Shown: positions 35,152-43,231 of the stretch, one piece after another | Position numbering within the stretch: position 1 is the first letter of the stretch | Layout of the letters: every line of letters starts with the position of its first letter | From: a bacterium | Lineage (GTDB): Bacteria; Electryoneota; RPQS01 | NCBI GenBank assembly: GCA_018812265.1 | Contig: JAHJDG010000027.1 | Location: forward strand, 1-43,231 | Length of the DNA stretch: 43,231 nucleotides | Direction: 5' to 3' | Translations under genes and position numbers: made by a program | Notes under the pieces: model-generated | Told to the model about the DNA's origin: nothing | The model's database searches: none | What the model saw: the letters and a program-made list of their open reading frames with translations, nothing else

Positions 35152-38100
35152 CTACCTTAGCAGCACCATTTTTTTCGTATTGACGAAATCTCCGGCCTGC
35201 ATTCTGCAGAAGTACATTCCCGAGGGCACGCTTCTCGCGTCCCAGGTGACCGAATAGGAACCGGCAGAAAGCGTCTGATTCACAAGCACGGTTACCTTTC
35301 GTCCCATCAGGTCAAACACCTCCACCGTGACCAGACCGGCAGACTCCACATCATAGCAAATGGTAGTGGACGGGTTGAACGGATTCGGGTAAGCCGGATG
35401 CAATGCAGAGACTCTCGGTACGGCGGAAGGCTCCTTCGACGTCTTATGATGAATGCCCATCAACCGGTCGAGCAGAATTGAGCGATGCCGTTGATCGGCC
35501 GCACGTTGTCGAGAATCCACTTCGCCGCTTTTCTCCGGTTGGGAGCGCAACAACTCGGAAACGCACAAGTCGTATTCGATTCTCAGTGAATCGAAACCGT
35601 TGGCGATTGCCATAATCGAATCGCGGGTTGAGTCCGCGGCATCGAAGTTGCTGTCCGCATCGAAGCTATACGAAAGGTTGAAAAGAGCATCCTTCTGCAG
35701 TTCTAAACCGACCGGGGGAAGAATCGGATCAAGATTCGCCAGTCGCTCCAACGCTGCGCTTCCCGATGCCGCCGTATCACCGGATAGAGCAACGGCCTCT
35801 GCGTAGTGACTGCGGGCGCTGTCTGGTTCATTGGCGCCGATGAACAAGTCGCCGTCGCAGAGAGCTTTGCTGCCACCGCCGGGGGGAGGGGGAGGAATCA
35901 TTTCCCCTTTGCACACACCCGGATCACTCTGGGGATCAAACAGCCAGAACTTCGGATCCGGCGGAAAGAAGTACTCGATCTTTGCTTTCGGCTCGAAGTG
36001 GTTGTTGCGAAGGTCATGCGTTTTGGGTGTGGGGGACAGCTCCTCGCAATAAGCGGCACATTCACCCAATATGAAGTTGTTCATGCCGCCGGCGAAGATC
36101 GGGGCAGCCTCCTTGATCCGGATGATGGGGTAACCGCCCACTCCCGAGAAATCATTGGCTCCCGTATTGGCGGTCTCCCAATCGTAGAACGATGGCGCCG
36201 CATCACCCAATGCAAAGACGGCACAACTATTGTTGTTCTCAAAATCGTTGCAGGCGAGAATTGGGCTTGCCGCGTAGAACGTGCAGCCGGCATAGTCTTG
36301 TTCGTTCAGACCATTGTTGCGGATCACGCAATTGTCAATTCGCCCTGCCTTGCCGCCCTCAGGGTAATCGTTCGACCATTCAATTCCGTTTCCGCTGCAA
36401 TTCTCGATGATGAGGCTATCGAGTCGCGCATTGGAAAGAGTGGAACCGATTCCGGTTTCAACATCCGAGATCGTGCTGTTGACGATGCGAACCGTCGAGG
36501 GACATTTCTCAATGTAGATCCCCGTACCCGTACGCCCTTCGGGATCGCCCTGGATTGTGACACCGTCGAGGATGAGGTTGTCACAATTGATGAGTTCGAT
36601 CGTGTTGCCGTTGGGATTGGCCGGGATCGAGCTTATGGTGGGGCTGGGAGGAGGAAAGGTGATACGCGTTGGGTCATCCGGATTCCCATGAACGTGGAAA
36701 ACGAGGGTAAAGGCTCCGGAGAACTGGTATTCTAGGACGAGATCGAATCCATAGATCTCGTAGATCAGAGTGACAGGCCGAAGGTTGTCCCGGTTGAAGA
36801 AAATCGGCCATTCATCCCCCAGAGGATGCACGGCATGAAAATACTGCGCATTGTGGCACACCGTTCCGGGTCTGAATTCAACGACGGTACCGCGGGTGAG
36901 AGTTACTCCGGCTTGCATAACCAAGGCGTCAGCGTAGATACGGCCGGACCAAGTGACCGCATTCTGAATGGTTTGGTGGTTCCAGATTTCCCATGCACAA
37001 TTGGTGTGGCGGGGATTCTGGTAGGGTTGCGTCGTCTGCATCCACTCGCGACGATAGTCAATGATCTGATCCGGAAGACCATCCGTCGGCAATTGATGCA
37101 ATTGAAATCCCTTAATGGTGATGTTGTTGTCGGCAGGGAGAATCGCCGCTATCCCCATCTTGCCCTCGTTCGTGCGAACGATGACCGGAGCCGGTGAAAA
37201 CGGATAATCGCCAATCGAAAAGGAAACGGCGTCCCCGTTGGTTGAAATGGTATCCGCCCTATTCGAATGATCGTCAGGAAGCGGATTGCGGATCTGGAAT
37301 CGCCAGGAACTCGTTGTCGCCTCATAGCCATCCATCGGATCCGGGACAATGGTCGCGTATCGGGTGTAGTGATAGGCCGTATTCTCGAAGTCATGGGATT
37401 CAATCATTCCGAGATCATGACGATCGAAAGAAATCAGAGAAGTCTGCGGCAAGTCGCGGTCATGATCCCACAGGTGACCGGGAGAAAGGTACTGATCCGG
37501 GTTATAGAATCCACCGGTACGGTTATCGCCAGTGGTTGGAAGTCCGTCAAAGGGACGCAGGCGGTTCACGAACCACGTCCGGTAGTGGGGATAGAGTCGC
37601 GTCGTGTGGTCTTGCTCTGATCCTTCATGCGCGATCCAGTTCATGCCTGCATACATGTAGCCATTCTTGGGATACATCTCCTCCCAGGGGCGAAGTTCAA
37701 ACAAAATACCGCTGGCCATCCCGAAGGATATGGTTTCGGGATTATGATCCTCGACCACATTTGCTGTCTGCGGATCATCCAAATGCGTGGAAAGAGGGCT
37801 TCCGATTTTCAGGTGCTCACGAAAGTGATAAGCCGCTTCCCCACTCCTCGGAATTGGTGGAACTTCACCCTGCGGAGTCCCGGGGCTGCGGAAACAATGG
37901 TGATAGACGTCGTAACAGAGGAAATGCATCTGAGAATTATACCGCCCATCCCCTCCGATGATTGTGCATCCATGGGATTCCCACTGCCCCAGAGCAATGC
38001 AGTTGTCCAGGGGTTCGCCATGGTCAAAGTCGTATGGCGCTCCGCAGCCTCCTAACATCGAGTTGGATTCGGCAAGTTCTCGTTGTGTCCAATAGGGAAG

Positions 38101-39138
38101 GTATACATCATCCAGATCCTCTGTTTGCAGACTACTTACCGGATGACGGACCCAATTGTCCCATCCCTCGAACCACGGTTCGTTTGAATCTCGCCACCAG
38201 TTGACCGTATCTTCATGACATATCTGTCCGGTGGCAGCATCCACATGCCTGATTTTGACCGTCTCCTTGAATTTCGGCTGCGGAGAAAACACGCAGTTTT
38301 CCCAGTCGTATTGCACCAACGGATATGCGTACATCATGCTGAAAACATACTGTCCGGCGGGACCATCTTCATGGGTGATGACTGGCATACTTCGCTCGAC
38401 GGCAGAAACGGAGTCGTTTGAATAGATACCGTTCTGCAATCCAACGACAGGGTCCGTTTCGATCACAACAGGCCCCCATAGGGTATGAAACGCGGACTCT
38501 TCGACTCCGATAGCCATTGCAGCATATGTAAGCTTCCATATCCAATACTCCTCACATTGCCATTCGTGCTGGACAAGCCTGCAAATTCCGGATAGAAATA
38601 ATTCATCATGTCCATCGCCGGTTACGTCACGAGCCACAAGAGTCGGACTGCTTAGTCCATACTCAGGGGAGGTCAGAAATCCACCCGTTGGGCCGCTCTC
38701 GCCACCGTACCACACAAGGACGTACGTGAAACCTGCTACCTCATCAGTGATCTCCAATCCTCCCCTTCTTCCGACTCGGGTAACTGCCACGTCCCAAAAG
38801 CCGTCGCCGTTGAAATCGCCACAGACGGGTGTACCCACCTCGCTCAGCCCCGGCCCCGCCGGCGGAATGGGGTAGGGTCCGCCGATGATTATCCCATCCG
38901 ATCCGCTGGCAACTAAAAGGAACGGGGAGTCGCCCGAATTCGCAACGAAGACCATCTCTTCGCCCGGAATACGCGGATACATGTCAACGACGATCGGAAT
39001 CTTGTCGTTCAGACCGATAGAATACCCATGGGTGACATTGGCAATTTGGTCCGCAGGCGCTAAACTATAGACTTCAGCATTTAATCCCGAAGCCATACAG
39101 AGGGTGATAAGCGCCGCACAAACAAGTCTCCTAAACAT
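35152..39138 (-). CDS. Secreted VCBS/FG-GAP and beta-helix hybrid protein with T9SS sorting tail
   Basis: A 1328-residue exported protein with signal peptide MFRRLVCAALITLCMASGLNA; the ATG at 39136-39138 has AAGGGG upstream. Near residues 105-190 are calcium-loop motifs of FG-GAP/VCBS propellers (CGDFNGDGFWDVAVTR, ARDVTGDGHDELFLSG). A long unassigned middle follows. Beta-helix rungs (STISDVETGIGSTLSNARL, RIDNCVIRNNGL) lie at about 870-1010. A proline/glycine linker (PPPPPGGG) precedes a predicted helical segment of about 130 residues that looks TPR-like (DSARSHYAEAVALSGD). The sorting tail (HPAYPNPFNPSTTI, VFDLMGRKV, SGMYFCRM, KKMVLLR) is type IX. It is the last of three secreted-protein genes on this strand, 210 bases after the previous one, and its terminator is clear. 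Function unknown. Confidence 0.92.
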   Translation of the reverse strand: MFRRLVCAALITLCMASGLNAEVYSLAPADQIANVTHGYSIGLNDKIPIVVDMYPRIPGEEMVFVANSGDSPFLLVASGSDGIIIGGPYPIPPAGPGLSEVGTPVCGDFNGDGFWDVAVTRVGRRGGLEITDEVAGFTYVLVWYGGESGPTGGFLTSPEYGLSSPTLVARDVTGDGHDELFLSGICRLVQHEWQCEEYWIWKLTYAAMAIGVEESAFHTLWGPVVIETDPVVGLQNGIYSNDSVSAVERSMPVITHEDGPAGQYVFSMMYAYPLVQYDWENCVFSPQPKFKETVKIRHVDAATGQICHEDTVNWWRDSNEPWFEGWDNWVRHPVSSLQTEDLDDVYLPYWTQRELAESNSMLGGCGAPYDFDHGEPLDNCIALGQWESHGCTIIGGDGRYNSQMHFLCYDVYHHCFRSPGTPQGEVPPIPRSGEAAYHFREHLKIGSPLSTHLDDPQTANVVEDHNPETISFGMASGILFELRPWEEMYPKNGYMYAGMNWIAHEGSEQDHTTRLYPHYRTWFVNRLRPFDGLPTTGDNRTGGFYNPDQYLSPGHLWDHDRDLPQTSLISFDRHDLGMIESHDFENTAYHYTRYATIVPDPMDGYEATTSSWRFQIRNPLPDDHSNRADTISTNGDAVSFSIGDYPFSPAPVIVRTNEGKMGIAAILPADNNITIKGFQLHQLPTDGLPDQIIDYRREWMQTTQPYQNPRHTNCAWEIWNHQTIQNAVTWSGRIYADALVMQAGVTLTRGTVVEFRPGTVCHNAQYFHAVHPLGDEWPIFFNRDNLRPVTLIYEIYGFDLVLEYQFSGAFTLVFHVHGNPDDPTRITFPPPSPTISSIPANPNGNTIELINCDNLILDGVTIQGDPEGRTGTGIYIEKCPSTVRIVNSTISDVETGIGSTLSNARLDSLIIENCSGNGIEWSNDYPEGGKAGRIDNCVIRNNGLNEQDYAGCTFYAASPILACNDFENNNSCAVFALGDAAPSFYDWETANTGANDFSGVGGYPIIRIKEAAPIFAGGMNNFILGECAAYCEELSPTPKTHDLRNNHFEPKAKIEYFFPPDPKFWLFDPQSDPGVCKGEMIPPPPPGGGSKALCDGDLFIGANEPDSARSHYAEAVALSGDTAASGSAALERLANLDPILPPVGLELQKDALFNLSYSFDADSNFDAADSTRDSIMAIANGFDSLRIEYDLCVSELLRSQPEKSGEVDSRQRAADQRHRSILLDRLMGIHHKTSKEPSAVPRVSALHPAYPNPFNPSTTICYDVESAGLVTVEVFDLMGRKVTVLVNQTLSAGSYSVTWDARSVPSGMYFCRMQAGDFVNTKKMVLLR

Positions 39139-39348
39139 GGCTATTTCCCCTTTCGTTTGGTGCGCGCCCCTGTTGTCAGGCAGTGCACACGGTTCTGTTT
39201 ACGGACGTGTTACGGGAAAAGATGCGGTCCGCAGAGAGAGTCTGGTAACGACGTTCGATTGTGGAAAACGAAAGCCTGTGGGGATTTTTCGGTCGCCCCA
39301 CCGGGTGATCGGATGACGTTGTGGCGCAAACCAGATGGTCTCGTGCGC

Positions 39349-40512
39349 TCACGGTTCAGGATATCTGACCAGAAAGCGTGAACCTCCGATGGTAGTGATA
39401 ACGAGGTACGGATAGACGAAGATCCGCATGCTCATTATGGAACCCCCGCTGGAACCTCCGTTTGGCCAGACGTCGTTGGTGAGGCTATCCGTGGCCACCC
39501 AGCCGGATTCCTGTGTATAAGCCCAGACGGCAATGCCCTGATGAATCACCGGCGGCACGGGCGGAGTCACCTGCCGCACGAACCAAATTGTGTCTTGGGC
39601 GGCCTCGACATCTCCGAAGTTGATAAAGGAGCTAATCAGCTCCCGCGAGATTTCCGAGAGATTATCCGGATCTAAATGAATACAATAGAGGATCTGATGA
39701 ATATCACCCACCAGGTCTCCGCTCATCACCAGCAGGGTACGTGAACCGGGAGCAAAGGAAAGAGCGAACGTGCTGAATCCGGGCAGGATGTCAAACATCA
39801 CCGGACCTTGCAGAACGCCGCCGGAAGACATGTGATACAGGTTTCGACTGTACGGACGATCCGTTACCGGACAGAGCAGATAGTAGCCGCCGGAGCCATC
39901 CGGCTCCACTTCCTCCCCCCACCACCCCGCTCTTGGGAACCTGATCGTATCGGTCCGTAGCACCCGCAAATCCAACGCACAGGTCTGTACATAGGCGCAT
40001 GTATCCTCGTAGTCCCACCATGATGTATGAAGATATCCCGGACCCCAGAGCGAAATCTCGGGGTCCCATAAGTGGCGAGGGAAGGAATCCGGGAAGGGCC
40101 GCGTTTGTTCCGACGTCATGGTTCCGTCCGCTGCATAGCGACGGAAGTAACCACTCGTTTCCGTATAGAACATGAGGGAGACACTGTTGTTTGTGTCCAG
40201 AAGCATGAAGCAAAAAGGTCTCTCGCCATTGTTGGCCCAAGTCCAATAGCGGTCAAAAAGCCGTTGTCCCGTTGGGACATCAAGGATCACGAAACGACGG
40301 TCGAGTCGCCAGCGGCGTTCTTGGTATTCCGTGGTGATCAAACGCCCGTTCCGGTTCATCATGGGTACGCTGAATGACCAACCATTCAGGCGTGGAAGAA
40401 AGCGCCACTCCGCTTGGGCGGCCGGGACCATCGCCAAGACCGAGACGACGACGGCGAAGGCGTGCCAAAGAAGCCGAGTGAGATAGAATGGAAAAGAGAA
40501 ATCTTTATTCAT
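39349..40512 (-). CDS. Secreted propeller-like protein of unknown function
   Basis: A 387-residue protein with a signal peptide (N-terminal MNKDFSFPFYLTR, core AFAVVVSVLAMVPAAQA). The body is rich in aromatic beta-strand repeats such as RLITTEYQERRW, GGYYLLCPVTDRPYSRNLY and SFAPGSRTLLVMSGD, suggesting a propeller, but no named family was recognised. Unlike its upstream partner it has no type IX tail. Its ATG overlaps the stop of the 40509-41789 gene as ATGA, so the two are translationally coupled and probably form a functional pair, for example a surface protein and a periplasmic or tail-less partner. This pairing is inference. Confidence 0.85.
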   Translation of the reverse strand: MNKDFSFPFYLTRLLWHAFAVVVSVLAMVPAAQAEWRFLPRLNGWSFSVPMMNRNGRLITTEYQERRWRLDRRFVILDVPTGQRLFDRYWTWANNGERPFCFMLLDTNNSVSLMFYTETSGYFRRYAADGTMTSEQTRPFPDSFPRHLWDPEISLWGPGYLHTSWWDYEDTCAYVQTCALDLRVLRTDTIRFPRAGWWGEEVEPDGSGGYYLLCPVTDRPYSRNLYHMSSGGVLQGPVMFDILPGFSTFALSFAPGSRTLLVMSGDLVGDIHQILYCIHLDPDNLSEISRELISSFINFGDVEAAQDTIWFVRQVTPPVPPVIHQGIAVWAYTQESGWVATDSLTNDVWPNGGSSGGSIMSMRIFVYPYLVITTIGGSRFLVRYPEP

Positions 40513-41789
40513 CGCAACATCATGATTTTAATGGTTTTGGATTCGTGATGGTTCGTCAGTTGACAGAAATATACCCCGCTGGCCAAAAGGTTACCCGACC
40601 GATTGGTGCCCGCCCAAGGCACGGTTCCTTCACCACTGTTCCGCCGGCTAAGCGGATATTCCCAGACGATCCTTCCCAACAGGTCGTACACCCTGAGGGT
40701 GGCACCGGACGGATCCGTAATCCGGTAACGGAAGACGGTTTGAGAATTAAAGGGATTCGGATAATTGGTCAGCAGCTCGAAGTGATATGGCAACTCCGTA
40801 CTGCGAACATGGCCAATCGGCAGCGCTTGGCTGCAATCGAGAACCATGAAATAGGCCGTATCACAGGCAAAAACCAGCGAATCATGGACGCAAAGGGCTT
40901 GGACACCGTAGCCCCCGTTATAGTACCCGACCTCAAGGGGATTATCCGGATCCTCCAGTGAGAAGATCCGTAAGCCGCGATCTTGATCGGCGACATAGAG
41001 GTGCGTTCCCGCAATAGCGAGCTGCTGTGACCGACCTCCGACATTGAACCGGGACACCATCGAAGGTAGTTGGGGATTACTGACATCCACAATGATGACG
41101 CCCGCCTGATCGGCGGCGACGTAGGCTCGGCTCCCGAGGACCTTCAAATCGAACGGATCATCGGGCAAGGCCAGCGAAGCAATCAAGTTAGGGGAGGTTG
41201 GATCATCCAAGCCGAACACCTTGAGGCCGAAATCAAGATCCGTGGCAAAGAGATAGTTATCTTGCCAGACGACGGCGCAGTAGGCGGTCGGCAACCATAA
41301 AGGCTCAGGACTAATATCGGACCGCCGCAGCAGGCGGACATGCGCACTATCGCAGGCTAAGATGATGTTCGCCTCCAGATTTCCGAAATAGAGGCTGTCT
41401 CCACGCTTGGCAAGCGAAATCAGATAGCCGTCGCTCCAGATTGAGTCAATCGGTTGCAGCCCATCGGCCGTCACCCGCGACATTCTTCCACAGCCCTTGA
41501 CTTCGTAGAAAAAGCCGTCGTCGTAGAGGGTCATATAGGTATAAAGTTGTCCTGAAATTTCCCACAGCATCCTGATCCATCCGGGATCGGAAACATCATA
41601 TCCTATATTACTACCGACGATCACACCAGAGTCTGTCCAAGTCACACAATAACCGTAGTAGGATTGGCCACGGGGAAGGTGTATGCTCCCGAGCAACCGA
41701 ACATTCGAGCTGTCCCCGGGTTGTGCACTTGCGGTAGCGGACAAAACCATCATGCAGATGATGAGCGCTGGCAACTTTCGTCTATTCAT
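40509..41789 (-). CDS. Secreted LVIVD-repeat propeller with T9SS sorting tail
   Basis: About 426 residues from the ATG at 41787-41789, with AGGAAGAG upstream; the signal peptide is MNRRKLPALIICMMVLSATASA. An upstream in-frame start at 41924 would add 45 residues and run through the leader hairpin, so it is rejected. LVIVD-type blades are plain: DLDFGLKVFGLDDPTSPNLI, DQAGVIIVDVSNPQLPSMVS and DQDRGLRIFSLEDPDNPLEV. These usually form eight-bladed surface propellers. The tail (LTNYPNPFNSQTVF, RVYDLLGRIV, SGVYFCQL, IKIMMLR) is a type IX sorting domain. A strong terminator-like hairpin lies in the leader, so read-through may control this gene and the coupled gene downstream. Confidence 0.92.
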   Translation of the reverse strand: MNRRKLPALIICMMVLSATASAQPGDSSNVRLLGSIHLPRGQSYYGYCVTWTDSGVIVGSNIGYDVSDPGWIRMLWEISGQLYTYMTLYDDGFFYEVKGCGRMSRVTADGLQPIDSIWSDGYLISLAKRGDSLYFGNLEANIILACDSAHVRLLRRSDISPEPLWLPTAYCAVVWQDNYLFATDLDFGLKVFGLDDPTSPNLIASLALPDDPFDLKVLGSRAYVAADQAGVIIVDVSNPQLPSMVSRFNVGGRSQQLAIAGTHLYVADQDRGLRIFSLEDPDNPLEVGYYNGGYGVQALCVHDSLVFACDTAYFMVLDCSQALPIGHVRSTELPYHFELLTNYPNPFNSQTVFRYRITDPSGATLRVYDLLGRIVWEYPLSRRNSGEGTVPWAGTNRSGNLLASGVYFCQLTNHHESKTIKIMMLR

Positions 41790-41817
41790 AACGCTGTGAC
41801 TCTTCCTTTCTGATCTC

Positions 41818-41876
41818 CCAAAAGAAGCGACGAGCCCCTGAGCTACCGAATGACTCGATAGCCCAAGGACTCGTCG
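41818..41876 (-). promoter_or_regulatory. Leader hairpin, possible attenuator, ahead of the LVIVD gene
   Basis: GACGAGTCCTTGGGCTA and TAGCTCAGGGGCTCGTC pair over 17 bp on the minus strand with G-U pairs, around a 13-base loop, and are followed by GCTTCTTTTGG. Only about 30 bases then separate it from the LVIVD start codon. It may instead be the terminator of a lost upstream gene. Confidence 0.6.
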
Positions 41877-42205
41877 TGGAAACTTGCTGAACAGAGGTTG
41901 CAGCATGATTGATCGCTGACTCACCGGAGCCTGCCCTCAGCCTGCGACCAGCTTTGACGGGAAAATAGGCACACGAAGGGCGAAAGTCAATAGGCAATCG
42001 AAGACTGGAGAATGCTCAAGAAATGCCCATACTTTCGGTCAGGCTATAGCAAACTATGACTTCCTCTCGCACCTTTCAGAATCAGCTTCATCCGACAGGC
42101 CGGATTCGTTCTCAACGAAGAGTGTCTGGGCGGCACAGACCGCGCTGTAATGTGACGGATTCCTCATGGCGCCCGCTTATGCCGTGGTCTACTCTCATTC
42201 TCGTA
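41877..42205. other. Non-coding stretch, nothing recognised
   Basis: No supported gene, repeat or RNA was recognised. The promoter for the LVIVD gene should lie in this region, but no convincing pair of boxes was seen. Confidence 0.4.
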
Positions 42206-42487
42206 TCAGTTCCGGCGTAGTACTTTTCGGGCTTTCTCTAGTTTGGGTCGTTGGGGAAACCACCAGCTCGAATCTACATAGTCACAAACCCAAATAGTAT
42301 TCGGCTCTGTGGCTGCGTCCCAGCCACTCCCGAAAGCAACTGCAATGGTCAACAAGTCACTGTTAACATTATGCTTACCGACCCAATCCTCCTCACCCTT
42401 CAAACGAACAAAGCCCTGCCGCAACCCGTGCAGCAGGGCTTGTGTTTCTGATTCGTCGTATCGTCCGCGCAAACTTCCCGTCGCCAA
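42206..42487 (-). CDS. Short hypothetical protein or gene remnant
   Basis: A 93-codon frame on the minus strand whose second half looks protein-like (TEPNTIWVCDYVDSSWWFPQ and RPKLEKARKVLRRN). The only far-upstream start is a weak TTG, and a terminator-like hairpin (AAGCCCTGC / GCAGGGCTT, 42411-42441) lies inside its first third, which argues against an intact gene of this length. It may be the 3' end of a decayed gene. No family was recognised. Confidence 0.3.
   Translation of the reverse strand: MATGSLRGRYDESETQALLHGLRQGFVRLKGEEDWVGKHNVNSDLLTIAVAFGSGWDAATEPNTIWVCDYVDSSWWFPQRPKLEKARKVLRRN
42411..42441. terminator. Possible hairpin terminator in a decayed region
   Basis: AAGCCCTGC and GCAGGGCTT form a perfect nine-bp stem with a 13-base loop. 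Neither side has a long T-run; TGTGTTTCTG follows on the plus strand. Its parent gene is not evident. Confidence 0.45.
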
Positions 42488-42904
42488 CGTCCTGACCGCT
42501 TCTTAATCATGGTGCGGCCCCTGGGTGAGAAGACACGAATTCCCTCTTTCAATTTAGCCTGCCCCATATTATCTGTCAAGAGTTCTGGACACGATTTCAA
42601 ATGTGCAACAATCAGATCACACCATCAGATTCATTTTACTTCATCGTCCAAGAAACCAATGTCAACATTCGGATGCACAATTTCTTCACATGGTGATATG
42701 GGCAAATTTTCACAAGGATTCAATGAGAAATTAGCGTTATCTGTATTCTTGACAGACTCGCGGCCTGGCCCTCGTCAAACTGACCATTCCATGCCTCTCC
42801 ATGAAAAGCGAGTCGAAGCACATCTTGTTCGGCTGAACGCCACGAGATACGCTCTGGATAAAACGACTGGGCGGTGGGCAGGACGGAGGAACGAAAGGTG
42901 CTGA

Positions 42905-43141
42905 TGTTGTGAGTGTAGCGGTGGAGATTGCGTCGTAGCAGGTACGGCCTTCGGACAATCGGGAACAAGTATCTGGATACGTCAATATGGTCAAGGTGCC
43001 GCAGCAACGAGAATCAAGCCGACACCTGATGATGGCTACATTGTCGTCGGAACAAGCGCGGGCGTAGAGATGGGAGCAGGCTTCCACGTAGTAAAAACGA
43101 GACCTGACAAAACACCGAAATCCAAATCTATCCGTGAATAG
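42905..43141 (+). pseudogene. Remnant of a DGGY-type propeller repeat protein
   Basis: The frame between stop codons at 42902 and 43139 lacks a credible start but reads GGDCVVAGTAFGQSGTSIWI, then RQYGQGAAATRIKPTPDDGY, then IVVGTSAGVEMGAGFHVVKT. This is the pattern W...YGG...A..I..T.DGGYIVAG.T seen in secreted repeat proteins of FCB bacteria. About one and a half repeats remain; no signal peptide or sorting tail is present. A dispersed repeat starts two bases after its stop. It is probably the leftover of a larger exported protein gene. Confidence 0.65.
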
Positions 43142-43143
43142 TA

Positions 43144-43175
43144 TTAGAGCGTATCCCAAAAACATCAGAGGGGAA
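43144..43175 (+). repeat. Dispersed repeat module 1, second copy
   Basis: TTAGAGCGTATCCCAA and the following 16 bases match 34719-34750 with three differences. Here the module is followed by the palindromic module 3 rather than the 74-bp module. Confidence 0.8.
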
Positions 43176-43193
43176 TGCGTGATTTCTCCCGGT

Positions 43194-43213
43194 GGTGACT
43201 CTCCAGAGTCACC
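43194..43213. repeat. Palindromic intergenic repeat (module 3), second copy
   Basis: GGTGACTCT and AGAGTCACC form a nine-bp stem around CC. Compared with 21527-21546 two base pairs are exchanged with pairing preserved. The surrounding GGTGG and CCACC may extend the pairing. Confidence 0.75.
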
Positions 43214-43231
43214 CCTCCACCACCTTGCTGA

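Noticed and set aside
42509-42904. 131-codon plus-strand frame in phase with the DGGY remnant
   Set aside because: Its sequence does not look like protein or like the repeat family, and an in-frame TGA separates it from the remnant, so it was not joined to it.

Overview
The window looks like a piece of chromosome from an uncultivated, Gram-negative, free-living bacterium of the FCB (Fibrobacteres-Chlorobi-Bacteroidetes) superphylum or a neighbouring candidate phylum. The evidence is: five secreted proteins end in a type IX secretion (Por) sorting tail (YPNPFN...vFDvlGR...G.Y..r...K.vL.r); there is a TonB-dependent receptor with a carboxypeptidase-like N-terminal domain followed by a DUF4249-type lipoprotein; and there are many very long beta-rich surface proteins. 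The phylum cannot be fixed from this window. No tRNA, rRNA, CRISPR array, transposase, phage gene or recognised defence gene was found.

Layout. 1-4200 (minus): a pentose-phosphate operon, tkt-rpiB-tal-deoC, with deoC cut by the window edge. 4341-11738 (minus): a 2465-residue secreted protein built from 24 fibronectin-III-like repeats, each with a conserved cysteine pair, plus a sorting tail. 12117-13019 (plus): a small secreted beta-propeller. 13171-15440 (minus): an NtrC-like regulator that has lost its sigma54 and ATPase motifs, then a hisC-like aminotransferase. 15644-17584 (minus): a sialidase-fold (Asp-box) secreted protein. 17793-22062 (minus): an operon marR - TonB receptor - DUF4249 lipoprotein - HD-domain protein, with a clear promoter and an operator palindrome ahead of marR. 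22371-24550 (plus): a small cysteine-rich secreted protein and a beta-helix protein with a sorting tail. 24655-26169 (minus): an M32 metallocarboxypeptidase. 26410-32259 (plus): a 1949-residue protein with three tandem beta-helix modules, two of them followed by CARDB-like domains. 32593-34376 (plus): a two-domain universal stress protein and an Rrf2 regulator with IscR-like Fe-S ligands. 35152-41789 (minus): three more secreted proteins (LVIVD propeller, unknown propeller, VCBS/beta-helix hybrid) behind a terminator-like leader. 41790-43231: mostly decayed sequence, with a remnant of a DGGY-type repeat protein.

How it fits together. The housekeeping genes (sugar-phosphate interconversion, amino-acid transamination, peptidase) are ordinary. 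Most of the coding capacity goes to exported scaffolds (propellers, beta-helices, Fn3 chains), suggesting a cell that loads its surface or surroundings with large adhesive or binding proteins. The marR operon is a self-contained uptake locus: repressor, outer-membrane receptor, surface lipoprotein and a cytoplasmic HD phosphohydrolase-like protein.

The least expected signals are non-coding. A mosaic family of short intergenic repeats (three modules in different combinations at 13087, 21527, 34719 and 43144) has two copies abutting broken genes, one of them an intact promoter-RBS-ATG whose reading frame runs into the repeat after seven codons. Other signals are a C10 tract inside a possible promoter spacer and a long terminator-like hairpin in a leader. 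All functional statements rest on motifs read by eye; no database search was run.
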